Positions 1 to 6,582 are shown, numbered from the stretch's first letter. The stretch is DNA of 33,553 nt from Chloroflexota bacterium (GCA_963170165.1 CAUJGQ010000176.1:1-33553); one strand, 5' to 3'. Program-made: numbers and translations. The notes: generated by a model not told the origin, from the letters alone.

Positions 1-63
1 CCGCGCAGCTAAGCCGGGGGCGGTGACAGCGGTGCCGGCGGTGACGGCAATCCCCGGAGCGGC
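1..63. other. Non-coding edge of window
   Basis: Sequence downstream of the flavodoxin-like gene, with short GGTGAC/GGTGCC-like repeats. A stop codon for a gene running in from the left is possible at 10-12 but cannot be verified. I see no supportable gene here. Confidence 0.4.
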
Positions 64-549
64 TCAGCCCCCGGCCAGCCGCTTGACCAGCCGCGCCCAG
101 CGCCCGCCGGCGGCGCGGCACGCCTCCAGCACGGCCGCAGACGGCTCGCCCAGGGCAACGGGGCCGTAGTGCGGGCCGTACGGGTCGCCCTGGATCACCA
201 GGCCGTGATTGAGCAGCAGATGAATCGCGTTCAGCAAGGTCAGCTCCGCGCCGCTGCCCGCACGGCTGCCGGCCGCGAAGGCGCCGCCCGCCTTGCCCTC
301 CAGCGGTCCGGGGTAGCCCTGGATGGCAACCTCGTCAAACAGCCGCTTGATGCGCCAGTCTACCCCGCCAAAGCGGGTGGGCGAGCCGATGATGATGCCG
401 TCTGCCGCGCGCAGGTCCGCGATGGCGACTGCGTCCGGTTCGCACACGCGCGCCGCCACCCCCTCGGCGGTGATGCCTTCCACCACTGGCGGGACCATCT
501 TCGCCGTGTTGCCGCGCAGCGAGGTGGTGATGATGAGGATGCTGGGCAT
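64..549 (-). CDS. Flavodoxin / NADPH-dependent FMN reductase-like protein
   Basis: A 161-residue protein of the flavodoxin-like (WrbA/FMN reductase) fold. The N-terminus shows the FMN phosphate-binding loop (TTSLRGNT, residues 8-15), and GSPTRFGG (about 55-62) matches the GSPT-x-FG isoalloxazine loop of WrbA-type proteins. It is shorter than classical WrbA (about 200 aa), so it may be a single-domain flavodoxin rather than a quinone oxidoreductase. The ATG at 549 is preceded by GGAGG at 7 nt spacing; a longer start at 603 overlaps the upstream stop (ATGA) but lacks the family signal. It lies 50 nt behind the AhpD-like selenoprotein candidate on the same strand, so the two are probably co-transcribed and may share electrons. 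The cytosolic redox role is inferred; the substrate is unknown. Confidence 0.85.
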   Translation of the reverse strand: MPSILIITTSLRGNTAKMVPPVVEGITAEGVAARVCEPDAVAIADLRAADGIIIGSPTRFGGVDWRIKRLFDEVAIQGYPGPLEGKAGGAFAAGSRAGSGAELTLLNAIHLLLNHGLVIQGDPYGPHYGPVALGEPSAAVLEACRAAGGRWARLVKRLAGG

Positions 550-599
550 AGGCGTGCCTCCGCAGCGGGCCGGCCGTGGGGCCGTCTCCCCGGCTTCGC

Positions 600-1154
600 T
601 CATCCTTTCGCGACGGGGCAATACAGGGCGTTGGACTCGATCAGGAAGACGCGGTTGAGGCGGGCGCGGTAGTTCTCCAGCGCGCCGGTGGCGGCCAGCT
701 CGACAAGCTGCGGCTCGGTGTAGTGGGTGCGCAGGCGGGCGTACAGCTCGTCGGGCACATCGACCGGCGTGGCCGTCATCGCGTCGGCCAGTTCCAGGGC
801 GGCGCGTTCCGCCGCGGTGTACAGGGGGCTGCGCTGGTACTCTGGCAGCGCGGCAAGCTTCTCGTCGCTGATACCGGCGTTGCTGCCCCCGGCAGCGTTG
901 ATATCCATTCAGAACGGGCAGCCGGCCAGGGTGGCGATACGCACACACACCAGCGCGCGCAGCGCCGCCGGCAGCGTGGCATCCGTGCTGACCGCGCGGG
1001 ACAGCGCCCGCCCGGCGGCCAGAATCGGCGGGCGGTGGGCCATCACGTGCGTGGGATTGAGCACCACGCCAAAGGCGCGCTCATCCTGATCGTAGAACGC
1101 GCGCGCCTCCTCCGGCGCCTCCTCGCGCGATAGCATCCGGATGCGGTCGGTCAT
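600..1154 (-). CDS. AhpD-like (carboxymuconolactone decarboxylase family) protein, probable selenoprotein read through UGA
   Basis: Read with the in-frame TGA at 909-911 as selenocysteine, this is a 184-residue protein with Sec at residue 82. The first part (81 aa) ends in LAGCPF and the part after the TGA begins MDINAAGG. Together they give C79-P-F-U82-M-D-I, the AhpD/CMD redox motif CxxC-x-D-I with the second cysteine replaced. The family pattern continues downstream without a gap (DEKLAALPEY, SPLYTAAERAALELADAMTATPV, then QLVELAATGALENYRARLNR). The ATG at 1154 has AAGGAG at 6 nt. Family members act as CxxC-dependent alkylhydroperoxidase-like or thiol oxidoreductase proteins; a Sec residue would replace a redox-active thiol. 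A hairpin right after the UGA resembles a bacterial SECIS. The alternative is a nonsense mutation or sequencing error giving a split pseudogene. No selABCD gene lies in this window, so decoding capacity is untested. Confidence 0.8.
870..911 (-). promoter_or_regulatory. Candidate bacterial SECIS element following UGA codon
   Basis: On the mRNA strand, GAUAUC (905-900) pairs with GGUAUC (875-870), giving a 6-bp lower stem with one G-U. After an AAC/AACGCC internal loop, GCUGCC (896-891) pairs with GGCAGC (887-882), giving a 6-bp upper stem capped by GGG (890-888). The loop begins 18 nt after the UGA, and its first base is G. Published rules for bacterial SECIS elements ask for a small loop with a G in the first two positions about 16-37 nt after the UGA, and this structure fits. 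It lies inside the coding sequence, as bacterial SECIS elements do. It was folded by eye only. Confidence 0.7.
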
Positions 1155-1197
1155 GCGATGCTCCTTGGGTGCGTGGCGCTCCCCCGCGCCTACGCGG

Positions 1198-1226
1198 ACG
1201 CTAAACGGGGGATAGGGCGGCGTCAA
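1198..1226 (-). promoter_or_regulatory. Putative sigma70-type promoter of the selenoprotein-flavodoxin pair
   Basis: On the minus strand, TTGACG (1226-1221) is followed by a 17-nt spacer and TAGCGT (1203-1198). The -35 matches 5 of 6 consensus bases and the -10 matches 3 of 6. The predicted start of transcription is about 40 nt upstream of the ATG at 1154. Confidence 0.4.
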
Positions 1227-1364
1227 GCACCCGGCCTGCTACGCTACAACGGCAGGGGGGAGCCGTGCGCGCCGCGACGGCCACCGGCCCGGTGCGGCCA
1301 GCAGCCGCAGGCGGAAGGGAGCGTCACCCTGACTGACTCGCTGCGTCAGATCGCCTATGCCCCG

Positions 1365-2096
1365 ATGCGGCATCCATCACCGCTGAGCCGGTACCGGCCG
1401 CCGGTGCGGTGGGAGCTGCGCGCCGGCGCCGTGTTCATGGCGGGTATCCCCCCCCAGGCCGGCCCGCGGCTGGTGTGCCTGTTCGGCGCCACGCCCTCGC
1501 TGGCGTGGGCGCTGGCCGAAGCCGAACGCTTCTACGGCGGGGAGGACGCCTACGAGCTGTGCATCGATGCGGACCTGCGCGGCGCAGAACTACCGCTGCT
1601 GGCGCAGCGCGGCTTTGCGCTGACCGAGCAAGAGCCGGGGTTGGTGCTGCCCCACCTGCCCGCGCCCGATGCCATCCCCGCCGCACCGCCCGAGCTGCAG
1701 ATTGCGCCGGTGCAGGATCAGGCGGGGCTGGACACCTTCTTCTCCATCACCAGCACGCCGCGCTTCATCGTCCCCTCCGTGGCGGCGGCTACCGACCCGG
1801 AGGTGGCGCTGCTGGTGGGCTGGGTGGACGGGCAGCCGGTGGCCACCGCGCGCCTGTCGCTCAGCCCAGACGGCGTCGCCGATATCATGGGCGTGGTCAC
1901 CATCGAGGCCGCCCGCCGCCGGGGGTACGGCACGGCGATGACGTGGGCGGCCGTGGCCGTCGCCGCGCGCCGCGGCGCCACCGCCGCCACGCTGACCGCC
2001 ACGGCGATGGGCTATCCTGTCTACCGCAAGATGGGCTTTCTGCACGCCTGCACCTTTCAGACGTACGAGACGGGGGCAGGGAACGCGGCGGAGTGA
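1365..2096 (+). CDS. GNAT family N-acetyltransferase
   Basis: A protein of about 243 residues whose C-terminal half is a GNAT domain. RRRGYG (about 184-189) is the acetyl-CoA pyrophosphate loop (R/Q-x-x-G-x-G/A). It is preceded by the usual strand (ADIMGVVTIEAA) and followed by an alpha helix and the GYPVYRKMGF motif typical of the C-terminal strand. The N-terminal about 110 residues form an extra domain with no motif I recognise. The start is uncertain: the ATG at 1365 has no good ribosome site, a CTG at 1329 sits about 7 nt after GGAAGGGAG and adds plausible protein sequence, and the ATG at 1158 would run through the divergent promoter region. The acetylated substrate cannot be inferred. 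It is followed after 48 nt by the PLP enzyme and may share its transcript. Confidence 0.8.
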   Translation: MRHPSPLSRYRPPVRWELRAGAVFMAGIPPQAGPRLVCLFGATPSLAWALAEAERFYGGEDAYELCIDADLRGAELPLLAQRGFALTEQEPGLVLPHLPAPDAIPAAPPELQIAPVQDQAGLDTFFSITSTPRFIVPSVAAATDPEVALLVGWVDGQPVATARLSLSPDGVADIMGVVTIEAARRRGYGTAMTWAAVAVAARRGATAATLTATAMGYPVYRKMGFLHACTFQTYETGAGNAAE

Positions 2097-2144
2097 GCGA
2101 ATGCAGGTGGCGTCTGGCCTGACGCGCATATCCGGGAGGGTGGC

Positions 2145-3284
2145 ATGACGGTGAGCATTCCGGCACTGGGGGCCAAGGCGGACTTCCTGGGACTGGAGGA
2201 GGTGGCGCATCTGGCGGCCGGTGGGGAGACACCGCCGCTCAGGAGCCAGGGCGCGGCGATGCTGCGCTGGGTGGAGCTGAAGGGGCGCGGGCCGGCAGGG
2301 GGCGCGGAGCGCGCCGCGGTCACCACCCGGTTGCGCGGGCGGGCGGCCGCGCTGCTGGGCGTCAGCCCGGAGGAGATCGCCATCGCCTCCTCCGCCGCCG
2401 AGGCGGTCAGCCAGGTGGCGCTGTCCCTCGACCTGCAGCCAGGGGACAACGTGATCGTGCAAGATGTGGAGTTCCGCTCCGCCTCGCTGCCCTTCGTGGG
2501 GCTGCGCCGCCGGGGGGTGGAGGTGCGGGTCATTCCCCACGCCGCCTGGACACCGGCGGAAACCGCCTTTGCGCAGGCAGCGGATGCGCGCACCCGGGTG
2601 ATCGTCACCAGCCAGGTGAACTACCTCACCGGCATTCACCACAACCTGGAAGCGCTGCGGGCGATTGCCGACCGTTCCGGCGCGCTGCTGGTGGTGGATG
2701 CGACGCACGCCGCCGGGGCCATCGCCGTGCCAGGGCGGCTGTGCGACTTCGCCATCACCGCCACGTACAAGTGGCAGCTGGGCTGCCAGGGTATCGCCCT
2801 GCTTGCCTGGAACCGGGAGCGGGTGCCGGAGCTGGAGCCCGCCATCTGCGGCTGGCGCTCCGCCGATGACTGGCAGAGCACCGGGAACCCGCTCGAGGCG
2901 GTGTGGAAGCCAACGGCCGAGCGGCTGGAGCCCGGCAACCCCCCGTGGGGGCCGCTGTTCTACCTGGAAGAAGGGTTGGGCTACCTGCTGGCCTGCGGCC
3001 TGGAACGCGTGCAGGCGCACGTGCTGGCGTTGTCGGATGAAGTGAACCGCCGCCTGCGCCAGCTGGAGCTGGAGGTCGCCACCCCAGCAGACCGCCGCTA
3101 CCGCGCCGGGAACAACTGCTTCTGGACGGCGGACCCGGAGGGGCTGGCAGACCGGCTGCTGCGCGAGCATGGTGTGCTGGTCTCGGGCTACTCCGGCCGG
3201 GTGCGCATCTCCACCCACCTGTACAACGACAGCGCCGATATCGAGCGGCTGGCCGGGGCGCTGGCCGCCGTCATGCACGGATAG
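2145..3284 (+). CDS. Class V aminotransferase-fold PLP-dependent enzyme (isopenicillin-N epimerase / cysteine desulfurase-like)
   Basis: A 379-residue fold-type I PLP enzyme of the class V family. VVDATHAAGA (182-191) supplies the Asp (D185) that contacts the pyridine nitrogen and the conserved His (H188). The ITATYKW stretch carries the Schiff-base lysine, K209. A cofactor-phosphate segment is seen near ASSAAEAVSQVAL. An obvious SufS/CsdB active-site Cys loop was not identified, so desulfurase or selenocysteine lyase activity is not claimed; isopenicillin-N epimerase-like or kynureninase-like chemistry is equally possible. The ATG at 2145 follows GGGAGG at about 6 nt. It is downstream of the GNAT gene on the same strand and divergent from the selenoprotein operon. 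Confidence 0.88.
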   Translation: MTVSIPALGAKADFLGLEEVAHLAAGGETPPLRSQGAAMLRWVELKGRGPAGGAERAAVTTRLRGRAAALLGVSPEEIAIASSAAEAVSQVALSLDLQPGDNVIVQDVEFRSASLPFVGLRRRGVEVRVIPHAAWTPAETAFAQAADARTRVIVTSQVNYLTGIHHNLEALRAIADRSGALLVVDATHAAGAIAVPGRLCDFAITATYKWQLGCQGIALLAWNRERVPELEPAICGWRSADDWQSTGNPLEAVWKPTAERLEPGNPPWGPLFYLEEGLGYLLACGLERVQAHVLALSDEVNRRLRQLELEVATPADRRYRAGNNCFWTADPEGLADRLLREHGVLVSGYSGRVRISTHLYNDSADIERLAGALAAVMHG

Positions 3285-3301
3285 TTGCGGAACCGCACGC
3301 G

Positions 3302-3508
3302 ATGGGTTCACAATGGCCCATCATACCGCGCGATGCCGCGCGCGAGGCCGCGACCGTGGCCAAGACGTACCCCGCGCCCCCGCCGGAACTGACCCGCCCT
3401 GCCCCAGACGGCCCCCGTCGCGCCGCCCGCGGTATCATCGTTGCCGCGCTGGCCGGTACCGGGCTCTGGCTGCTGGTGGCCCTGGCCATCCGGTTCCTGC
3501 TCGGGTAG
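3302..3508 (+). CDS. Small single-pass membrane protein, unknown function
   Basis: A 68-residue ORF fills the gap between the PLP enzyme and the convergent MBL gene. It has a polar, proline-rich N-terminal half and one clear hydrophobic helix at the C-terminus (IIVAALAGTGLWLLVALAIRF), suggesting a tail-anchored inner-membrane protein. No good ribosome site precedes the ATG; a GTG at 3356 (giving 50 aa) is an alternative start. It stops 8 nt before the end of the opposing gene. I recognise no family, and it could be spurious, but the membrane segment argues for a real gene. Confidence 0.5.
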   Translation: MGSQWPIIPRDAAREAATVAKTYPAPPPELTRPAPDGPRRAARGIIVAALAGTGLWLLVALAIRFLLG

Positions 3509-3516
3509 TGCCGCGC

Positions 3517-4242
3517 TTATGGCGCCAGCCGCCACCGCCGTCCGGCCGTTGCGGACAGCCGGCGGAGGGCGGCGTGCGCCGCCGGACCAGCCACCGGCGG
3601 GAAATGGCTCAGCGCCAGCGTGGCGAACTCCAGCTGCGCCATCCGGGCGAGCGAGTGGCGGGCCGCGCGCCGGTCCTGCGTAAACAGCGGATGCGGCCGG
3701 GTCAGCCGCAGGCGCCGCACCTGCGCCGCATCGCCGGCGATCAGCAGCCCCAGCTCGGGCAGGTGGAACGCCACATGGCCGGGGGTGTGCCCCGGCGTGT
3801 GGATGACGCGCAGCCCGCCGAGCACCGGTAGCTCATCACCGTCGTGCAGCTCGGTATCCACCCGTGCGGGTGGCGATAGCGTTTGCTCCAGCCGTGCGGC
3901 CAGCGCCCGCGGTCCCCCGTACGGGGAGATGCTCTGCCGCCCGCGCTGCCCGCGCACAAACGGCGCCTCCAGCGCGTGCACCGCCGTCGTTGCTGGCAGC
4001 CACCGCTGCAGCGCCGCCAGCCCGCCGGCGTGATCCGGATGGAAATGGGTGATGACGATGTGCGCCACGCTCTCCGGCGCGCGCCCGGCCCGCGCCAGCG
4101 CCGCCAGGATGCGCCCGGCGCTGCCCGGCGGCCCGCAATCAATCAGCGTCACCTGCGCATCGAGCAGCAGGAACACACCCGAGCCCGGCACCCGTACCTG
4201 CGCCACCCGCGGCATCACCCAACGAAAGGAATCCTGGAGCAT
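3517..4242 (-). CDS. MBL-fold metallo-hydrolase
   Basis: A 241-residue metallo-beta-lactamase fold protein. The metal motif THFHPDH (65-71, H-x-H-x-D-H) is present, followed by HTPGHTPGH (metal His 152), IAGDA (bridging Asp 171) and a C-terminal LSHFPP with the last His. The full di-metal site therefore looks intact. The size and motif order fit the glyoxalase II / lactonase-type branch; the substrate is not predictable. The start at 4242 has only a weak purine-rich site (GGCGGGACGG). It is downstream of the BTAD regulator on the same strand with a gap of about 90 nt, so co-transcription is possible. Confidence 0.87.
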   Translation of the reverse strand: MLQDSFRWVMPRVAQVRVPGSGVFLLLDAQVTLIDCGPPGSAGRILAALARAGRAPESVAHIVITHFHPDHAGGLAALQRWLPATTAVHALEAPFVRGQRGRQSISPYGGPRALAARLEQTLSPPARVDTELHDGDELPVLGGLRVIHTPGHTPGHVAFHLPELGLLIAGDAAQVRRLRLTRPHPLFTQDRRAARHSLARMAQLEFATLALSHFPPVAGPAAHAALRRLSATAGRRWRLAP

Positions 4243-4335
4243 CCGTCCCGCCGCATTCAGCGTTCAGCCGCCAGGATAAAGCGACGGCTGCCCGTGCTGC
4301 ACGCAGGTGGCGCCTGCCCGCCGGAGCCCCGCCGG

Positions 4336-5085
4336 TCAGCCGAGCGCGATGATGTGGAGCGCCTGGGTGGCGGGTGACGGGTCCGCGCCCAGCTCGGCCG
4401 CAAGCAGGCGGCGCAGCCGGTCGTAGACGCGCAGCGCTTCGGCCCGGTTGCCGGCGGCAAGGTGGGCGTGCATCAGCAGCTGATAGGCAGGCTCGTGGAA
4501 TGGCTCGATGCCACAGCACTCGCTGGCCATGGCGGCAGCCGCCGTGGGGTCGCTGGCCGCCAGCGCGACAGCCGCCAGGCAATCGAGCGCCCGCACCCGC
4601 GCCCCGGCTAGTCGCTGCCGCATACGCTCTATCCAGCCGCCCGTCTCGCCCTCCAGGAACGGCCGGCGGCTGATGACGGCGGCGACGTTGGCCGGTCCCC
4701 AGGCCTGCGCTGGCGCCCCGGCCCGCATGTACCCTTCGGCGGCATCCAGCGCCGTCAAGGCGGCGTCGATATCGACCCAGGCATCAGGCGGCAGGCGTAG
4801 CTCATAGCAGCCGCCATCCGCCTCGACCCCGCATCGGGCATCGACCGCGGCCAGCAGGCGGCGGGTCTTGCTGATCAGGGCGCTGAGCGCGCCGTCCCAG
4901 GCAGGCGGCAGTTGCTGCGGCCACACCGCGTCTGCCAGCCGGTCGCGCGCCACGGGCTCGCGGTGGCAGGCCAGGTAGGCGAAGGCTCGCCGCCCCTGCC
5001 GCCCGGGAAACTGGGGCGAGGCCAGCAACGCCGTCCCGTGTTCTACCATCAGCCGTCCGGTCAGGTAGACGCGTACGGTGGTCAT
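4336..5085 (-). CDS. BTAD/SARP-type transcriptional activator (AfsR/DnrI family)
   Basis: A 249-residue regulator. Residues 1 to about 98 form an OmpR-like winged helix (VYLTGRLMVEHG, RRAFAYLACHREPVARDRLADAVWP, ALISKTRRLLA). Residues about 105-249 are the helical bacterial transcriptional activation domain (VDIDAALTALDAAEGYM, ending HEPAYQLLMHAHLAAGNRAEALRVYDRLRRLLAAELGADPS), a classic SARP arrangement. It lacks the NB-ARC/TPR sensor of AfsR, so it is a minimal SARP. The start at 5085 was chosen because the family begins here (MTTVRVYLTG); an upstream ATG at 5262 would overlap the divergent gene. It is divergent from two DUF1059-type genes. Three 11-bp-periodic repeats lie directly upstream and are a likely binding site for this protein. 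Confidence 0.85.
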   Translation of the reverse strand: MTTVRVYLTGRLMVEHGTALLASPQFPGRQGRRAFAYLACHREPVARDRLADAVWPQQLPPAWDGALSALISKTRRLLAAVDARCGVEADGGCYELRLPPDAWVDIDAALTALDAAEGYMRAGAPAQAWGPANVAAVISRRPFLEGETGGWIERMRQRLAGARVRALDCLAAVALAASDPTAAAAMASECCGIEPFHEPAYQLLMHAHLAAGNRAEALRVYDRLRRLLAAELGADPSPATQALHIIALG

Positions 5086-5093
5086 GCAGCCGC

Positions 5094-5139
5094 CCGCCAA
5101 GAATTCGCCAAATCTCCGCCAAGCCCGCCCGCTTAATAT
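5094..5139 (+). promoter_or_regulatory. Three 11-bp-spaced direct repeats (SARP-box-like) with -10 element
   Basis: CCGCCAA at 5094-5100, TCGCCAA at 5105-5111 and CCGCCAA at 5116-5122 are heptamers separated by 4 nt, a period of exactly 11 bp. They are followed 11 nt later by TAATAT (5134-5139), a -10-like box for the plus-strand DUF1059 genes. Known SARP activators bind heptameric direct repeats with this spacing that replace the -35 box. The site begins 9 bp upstream of the regulator's own ATG, so autoregulation is also likely. Confidence 0.6.
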
Positions 5140-5163
5140 CACATTCACATGTGGAGGGTAGCC

Positions 5164-5313
5164 ATGCAGAAGGTGATCCAGTGTCCCTGTGGCGCCGTGT
5201 TGCAGGGTGAGGGTGATGACGCCGTGGTGGCGCTCGCCCAGCAGCACGCCAAAAGCGCGCACGCCATGGACCTCTCGCGGGAGGACGCGCTAGCGATGGC
5301 GCGGCCGGCATAG
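5164..5313 (+). CDS. Small DUF1059-like protein (49 aa)
   Basis: A 49-residue ORF starting MQKVIQCPCGAVLQGEGDD with GGAGGG upstream at a good distance. The CPCG pair near the N-terminus, the central QQHAKSAHAM (two histidines on a helix) and the SREDALAMARPA tail match the DUF1059 / small Cys-His protein pattern. Its function is unknown; the Cys and His residues could bind a metal, which is inference. It is followed after 24 nt by a second gene of the same type, so the two form an operon divergent from the SARP regulator and probably controlled by it. Confidence 0.8.
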   Translation: MQKVIQCPCGAVLQGEGDDAVVALAQQHAKSAHAMDLSREDALAMARPA

Positions 5314-5337
5314 GCAGCGATAGCAAGGAGGAACGCA

Positions 5338-5514
5338 ATGTCGAAGGTGCTGAAGTGCGGTGATGTGGTGCCCGGATGCGATGCCGTCGTGCGAGCAGAT
5401 TCCGAGGACGAGGTGATGCGCCAGGCCGCCGACCACGCCCGGACCGCACACGGCCTGGCAGAGATTGACGCCCGCACCGCGCAGGCAGTCCGCGCCGCTA
5501 TCCGTACCGCCTGA
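5338..5514 (+). CDS. DUF1059 family small protein (58 aa)
   Basis: A 58-residue ORF, MSKVLKCGDVVPGCDAVVRADSEDEV followed by a helix with DHARTAHGL, is a canonical DUF1059 sequence (two N-terminal cysteines, H-x4-HG). The ATG follows AAGGAGG with 6-7 nt spacing. It is paralogous in layout to the 49-aa gene just upstream (shared Lys-Val, Cys-Gly, E-D-E-V and His-x4-His pattern), suggesting an old tandem duplication. Its function is unknown. Confidence 0.85.
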   Translation: MSKVLKCGDVVPGCDAVVRADSEDEVMRQAADHARTAHGLAEIDARTAQAVRAAIRTA

Positions 5515-5539
5515 TCAACCGTGCTCGGCGCAGGCACGC

Positions 5540-5594
5540 GCAGAGGAGTGCAACCCACCTCCGGTACCCCGGGGGTGCGTACCGCCTCCTCTGC
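5540..5594 (+). terminator. Inverted repeat after the DUF1059 genes
   Basis: GCAGAGGAG (5540-5548) is the exact reverse complement of CTCCTCTGC (5586-5594). The 37-nt interior can form a smaller GC-rich hairpin around CCGGTACCCCGG. There is no T-run, so it is a factor-independent terminator only in a loose sense and could instead be a regulatory RNA structure. Confidence 0.4.
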
Positions 5595-5631
5595 CGGCAA
5601 TTCCGGGGGGTGACCGGTGGAGCCGCCGGTC

Positions 5632-5660
5632 GTGACATCAGTCAATACCATCCCTATAGT
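5632..5660 (+). promoter_or_regulatory. Sigma70-type promoter of the enoyl-CoA hydratase gene
   Basis: GTGACA (5632-5637), a 17-nt spacer and TATAGT (5655-5660) match the consensus at 5/6 and 5/6 positions. Transcription should start near 5667. That lies inside the first candidate ATG (5666) and supports the downstream GTG start at 5699. Confidence 0.65.
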
Positions 5661-5698
5661 GGGCTATGCCTCTCATGCTGTTCATGGAGTGTGGCCCC

Positions 5699-6568
5699 GT
5701 GGAGTACCAGAACATCCTGTACGAGAAGCAGGCGCCGGTTGCCTACGTCACGCTCAACCGCCCGGAGAAGATCAACGCGCTGTCGCACGATCTTCAGGTC
5801 GAAGTGCGGGACGCGCTCGAGGACGCCGGCTGGAAGGACGGCGCCATCCGCGTGATCGTCCTCAAGGCGAACGGGCGGGCGTTCAGCGCCGGCTTTGATC
5901 TGAGCGGCGGGGGCGGCAGCGGCCCCTCGAACGCGCACACCATTCGCAGCCGTTTCATGCACGGGCCGGGCTTCTCCGCTTCGGCCTGGTGGGACGTTTT
6001 CTGGAATAACCCGAAGCCGATCATCGCCCAGGTACACGGCTTCTGCATCGCCGGCGGCTGCGCAACGGCGACGTTCTGTGACCTGCGCATCGCCTCTGAA
6101 GATGCGATGTTCGGGGCGCCCGAGATCCGCACCGGCGGGCCGTATATCCCGGCGGTGTGGCCGTGGATGATCGGCCCGACCAAGGCGCGCGAGCTGCTGT
6201 ACACCGGCAACCTGATTGATGCCGCCGAGGCGTACCGGCTTGGCCTGGTGAACCAGGTGGTGCCGCGCGACCAGCTGGACGAGGCGGTGCGCCGAACGGC
6301 GCTGACCATCGCCAAGCTGCCCGCGCAGACCGTCGAGTACAACAAGAAGCTGATCAACATGGCGTACGAGCTGATGGGCATCCGGCAGGTGATGGAGCGC
6401 TCGCTCGAGCTGGAGGCGAACGCCCTGGCCAGCCCGGAATCGTCACCGGAGATCGCTGAGTACAACCGGCTGCGGGCACAGGATGGCCTGAACGCGGCGC
6501 TGAGCTGGAATGCCGCGCGCTTCAGCGAGGAGGACGCCTGGTTCCGCGGCGCCCGCCGCCGGAGCTAG
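5699..6568 (+). CDS. Enoyl-CoA hydratase/isomerase family protein
   Basis: A 289-residue crotonase-fold protein. The N-terminus (EYQNILYE...VAYVTLNRPEKINALS) is the standard family opening. FSAGFDL (62-68) forms the first part of the oxyanion hole, and GFCIAGGCA (114-122) provides the second oxyanion glycine. FGAPEI (138-143) places a Glu (E142) at the catalytic position. The C-terminal about 40 residues (YNRLRAQDG...WNAARFSEEDAWF) are slightly longer than in many hydratases and probably form the trimer-interface helix. GTG at 5699 is preferred because GGAG precedes it by 8 nt and the promoter would start RNA at about 5667; ATG codons at 5666, 5675 and 5684 are alternatives. The acyl-CoA substrate is not predictable. 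Confidence 0.88.
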   Translation: MEYQNILYEKQAPVAYVTLNRPEKINALSHDLQVEVRDALEDAGWKDGAIRVIVLKANGRAFSAGFDLSGGGGSGPSNAHTIRSRFMHGPGFSASAWWDVFWNNPKPIIAQVHGFCIAGGCATATFCDLRIASEDAMFGAPEIRTGGPYIPAVWPWMIGPTKARELLYTGNLIDAAEAYRLGLVNQVVPRDQLDEAVRRTALTIAKLPAQTVEYNKKLINMAYELMGIRQVMERSLELEANALASPESSPEIAEYNRLRAQDGLNAALSWNAARFSEEDAWFRGARRRS

Positions 6569-6582
6569 CGGGCGCAGTCTAC

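Noticed and set aside
600-908. Separate 102-aa protein starting at ATG 908
   Set aside because: The ATG is the codon right after the UGA, has no ribosome site, and the product is only the C-terminal half of the AhpD-like fold; the read-through interpretation explains both halves.
2145-3284. Class V enzyme as a selenocysteine lyase supporting the nearby selenoprotein
   Set aside because: It is divergently transcribed, and no SufS/CsdB active-site Cys loop was identified; proximity alone is not evidence.
1590-3311. 573-aa minus-strand ORF
   Set aside because: It runs antisense through the GNAT and PLP enzyme genes; composition is Arg/Gly/Pro/His-rich with no family motif, typical of GC-rich shadow frames.
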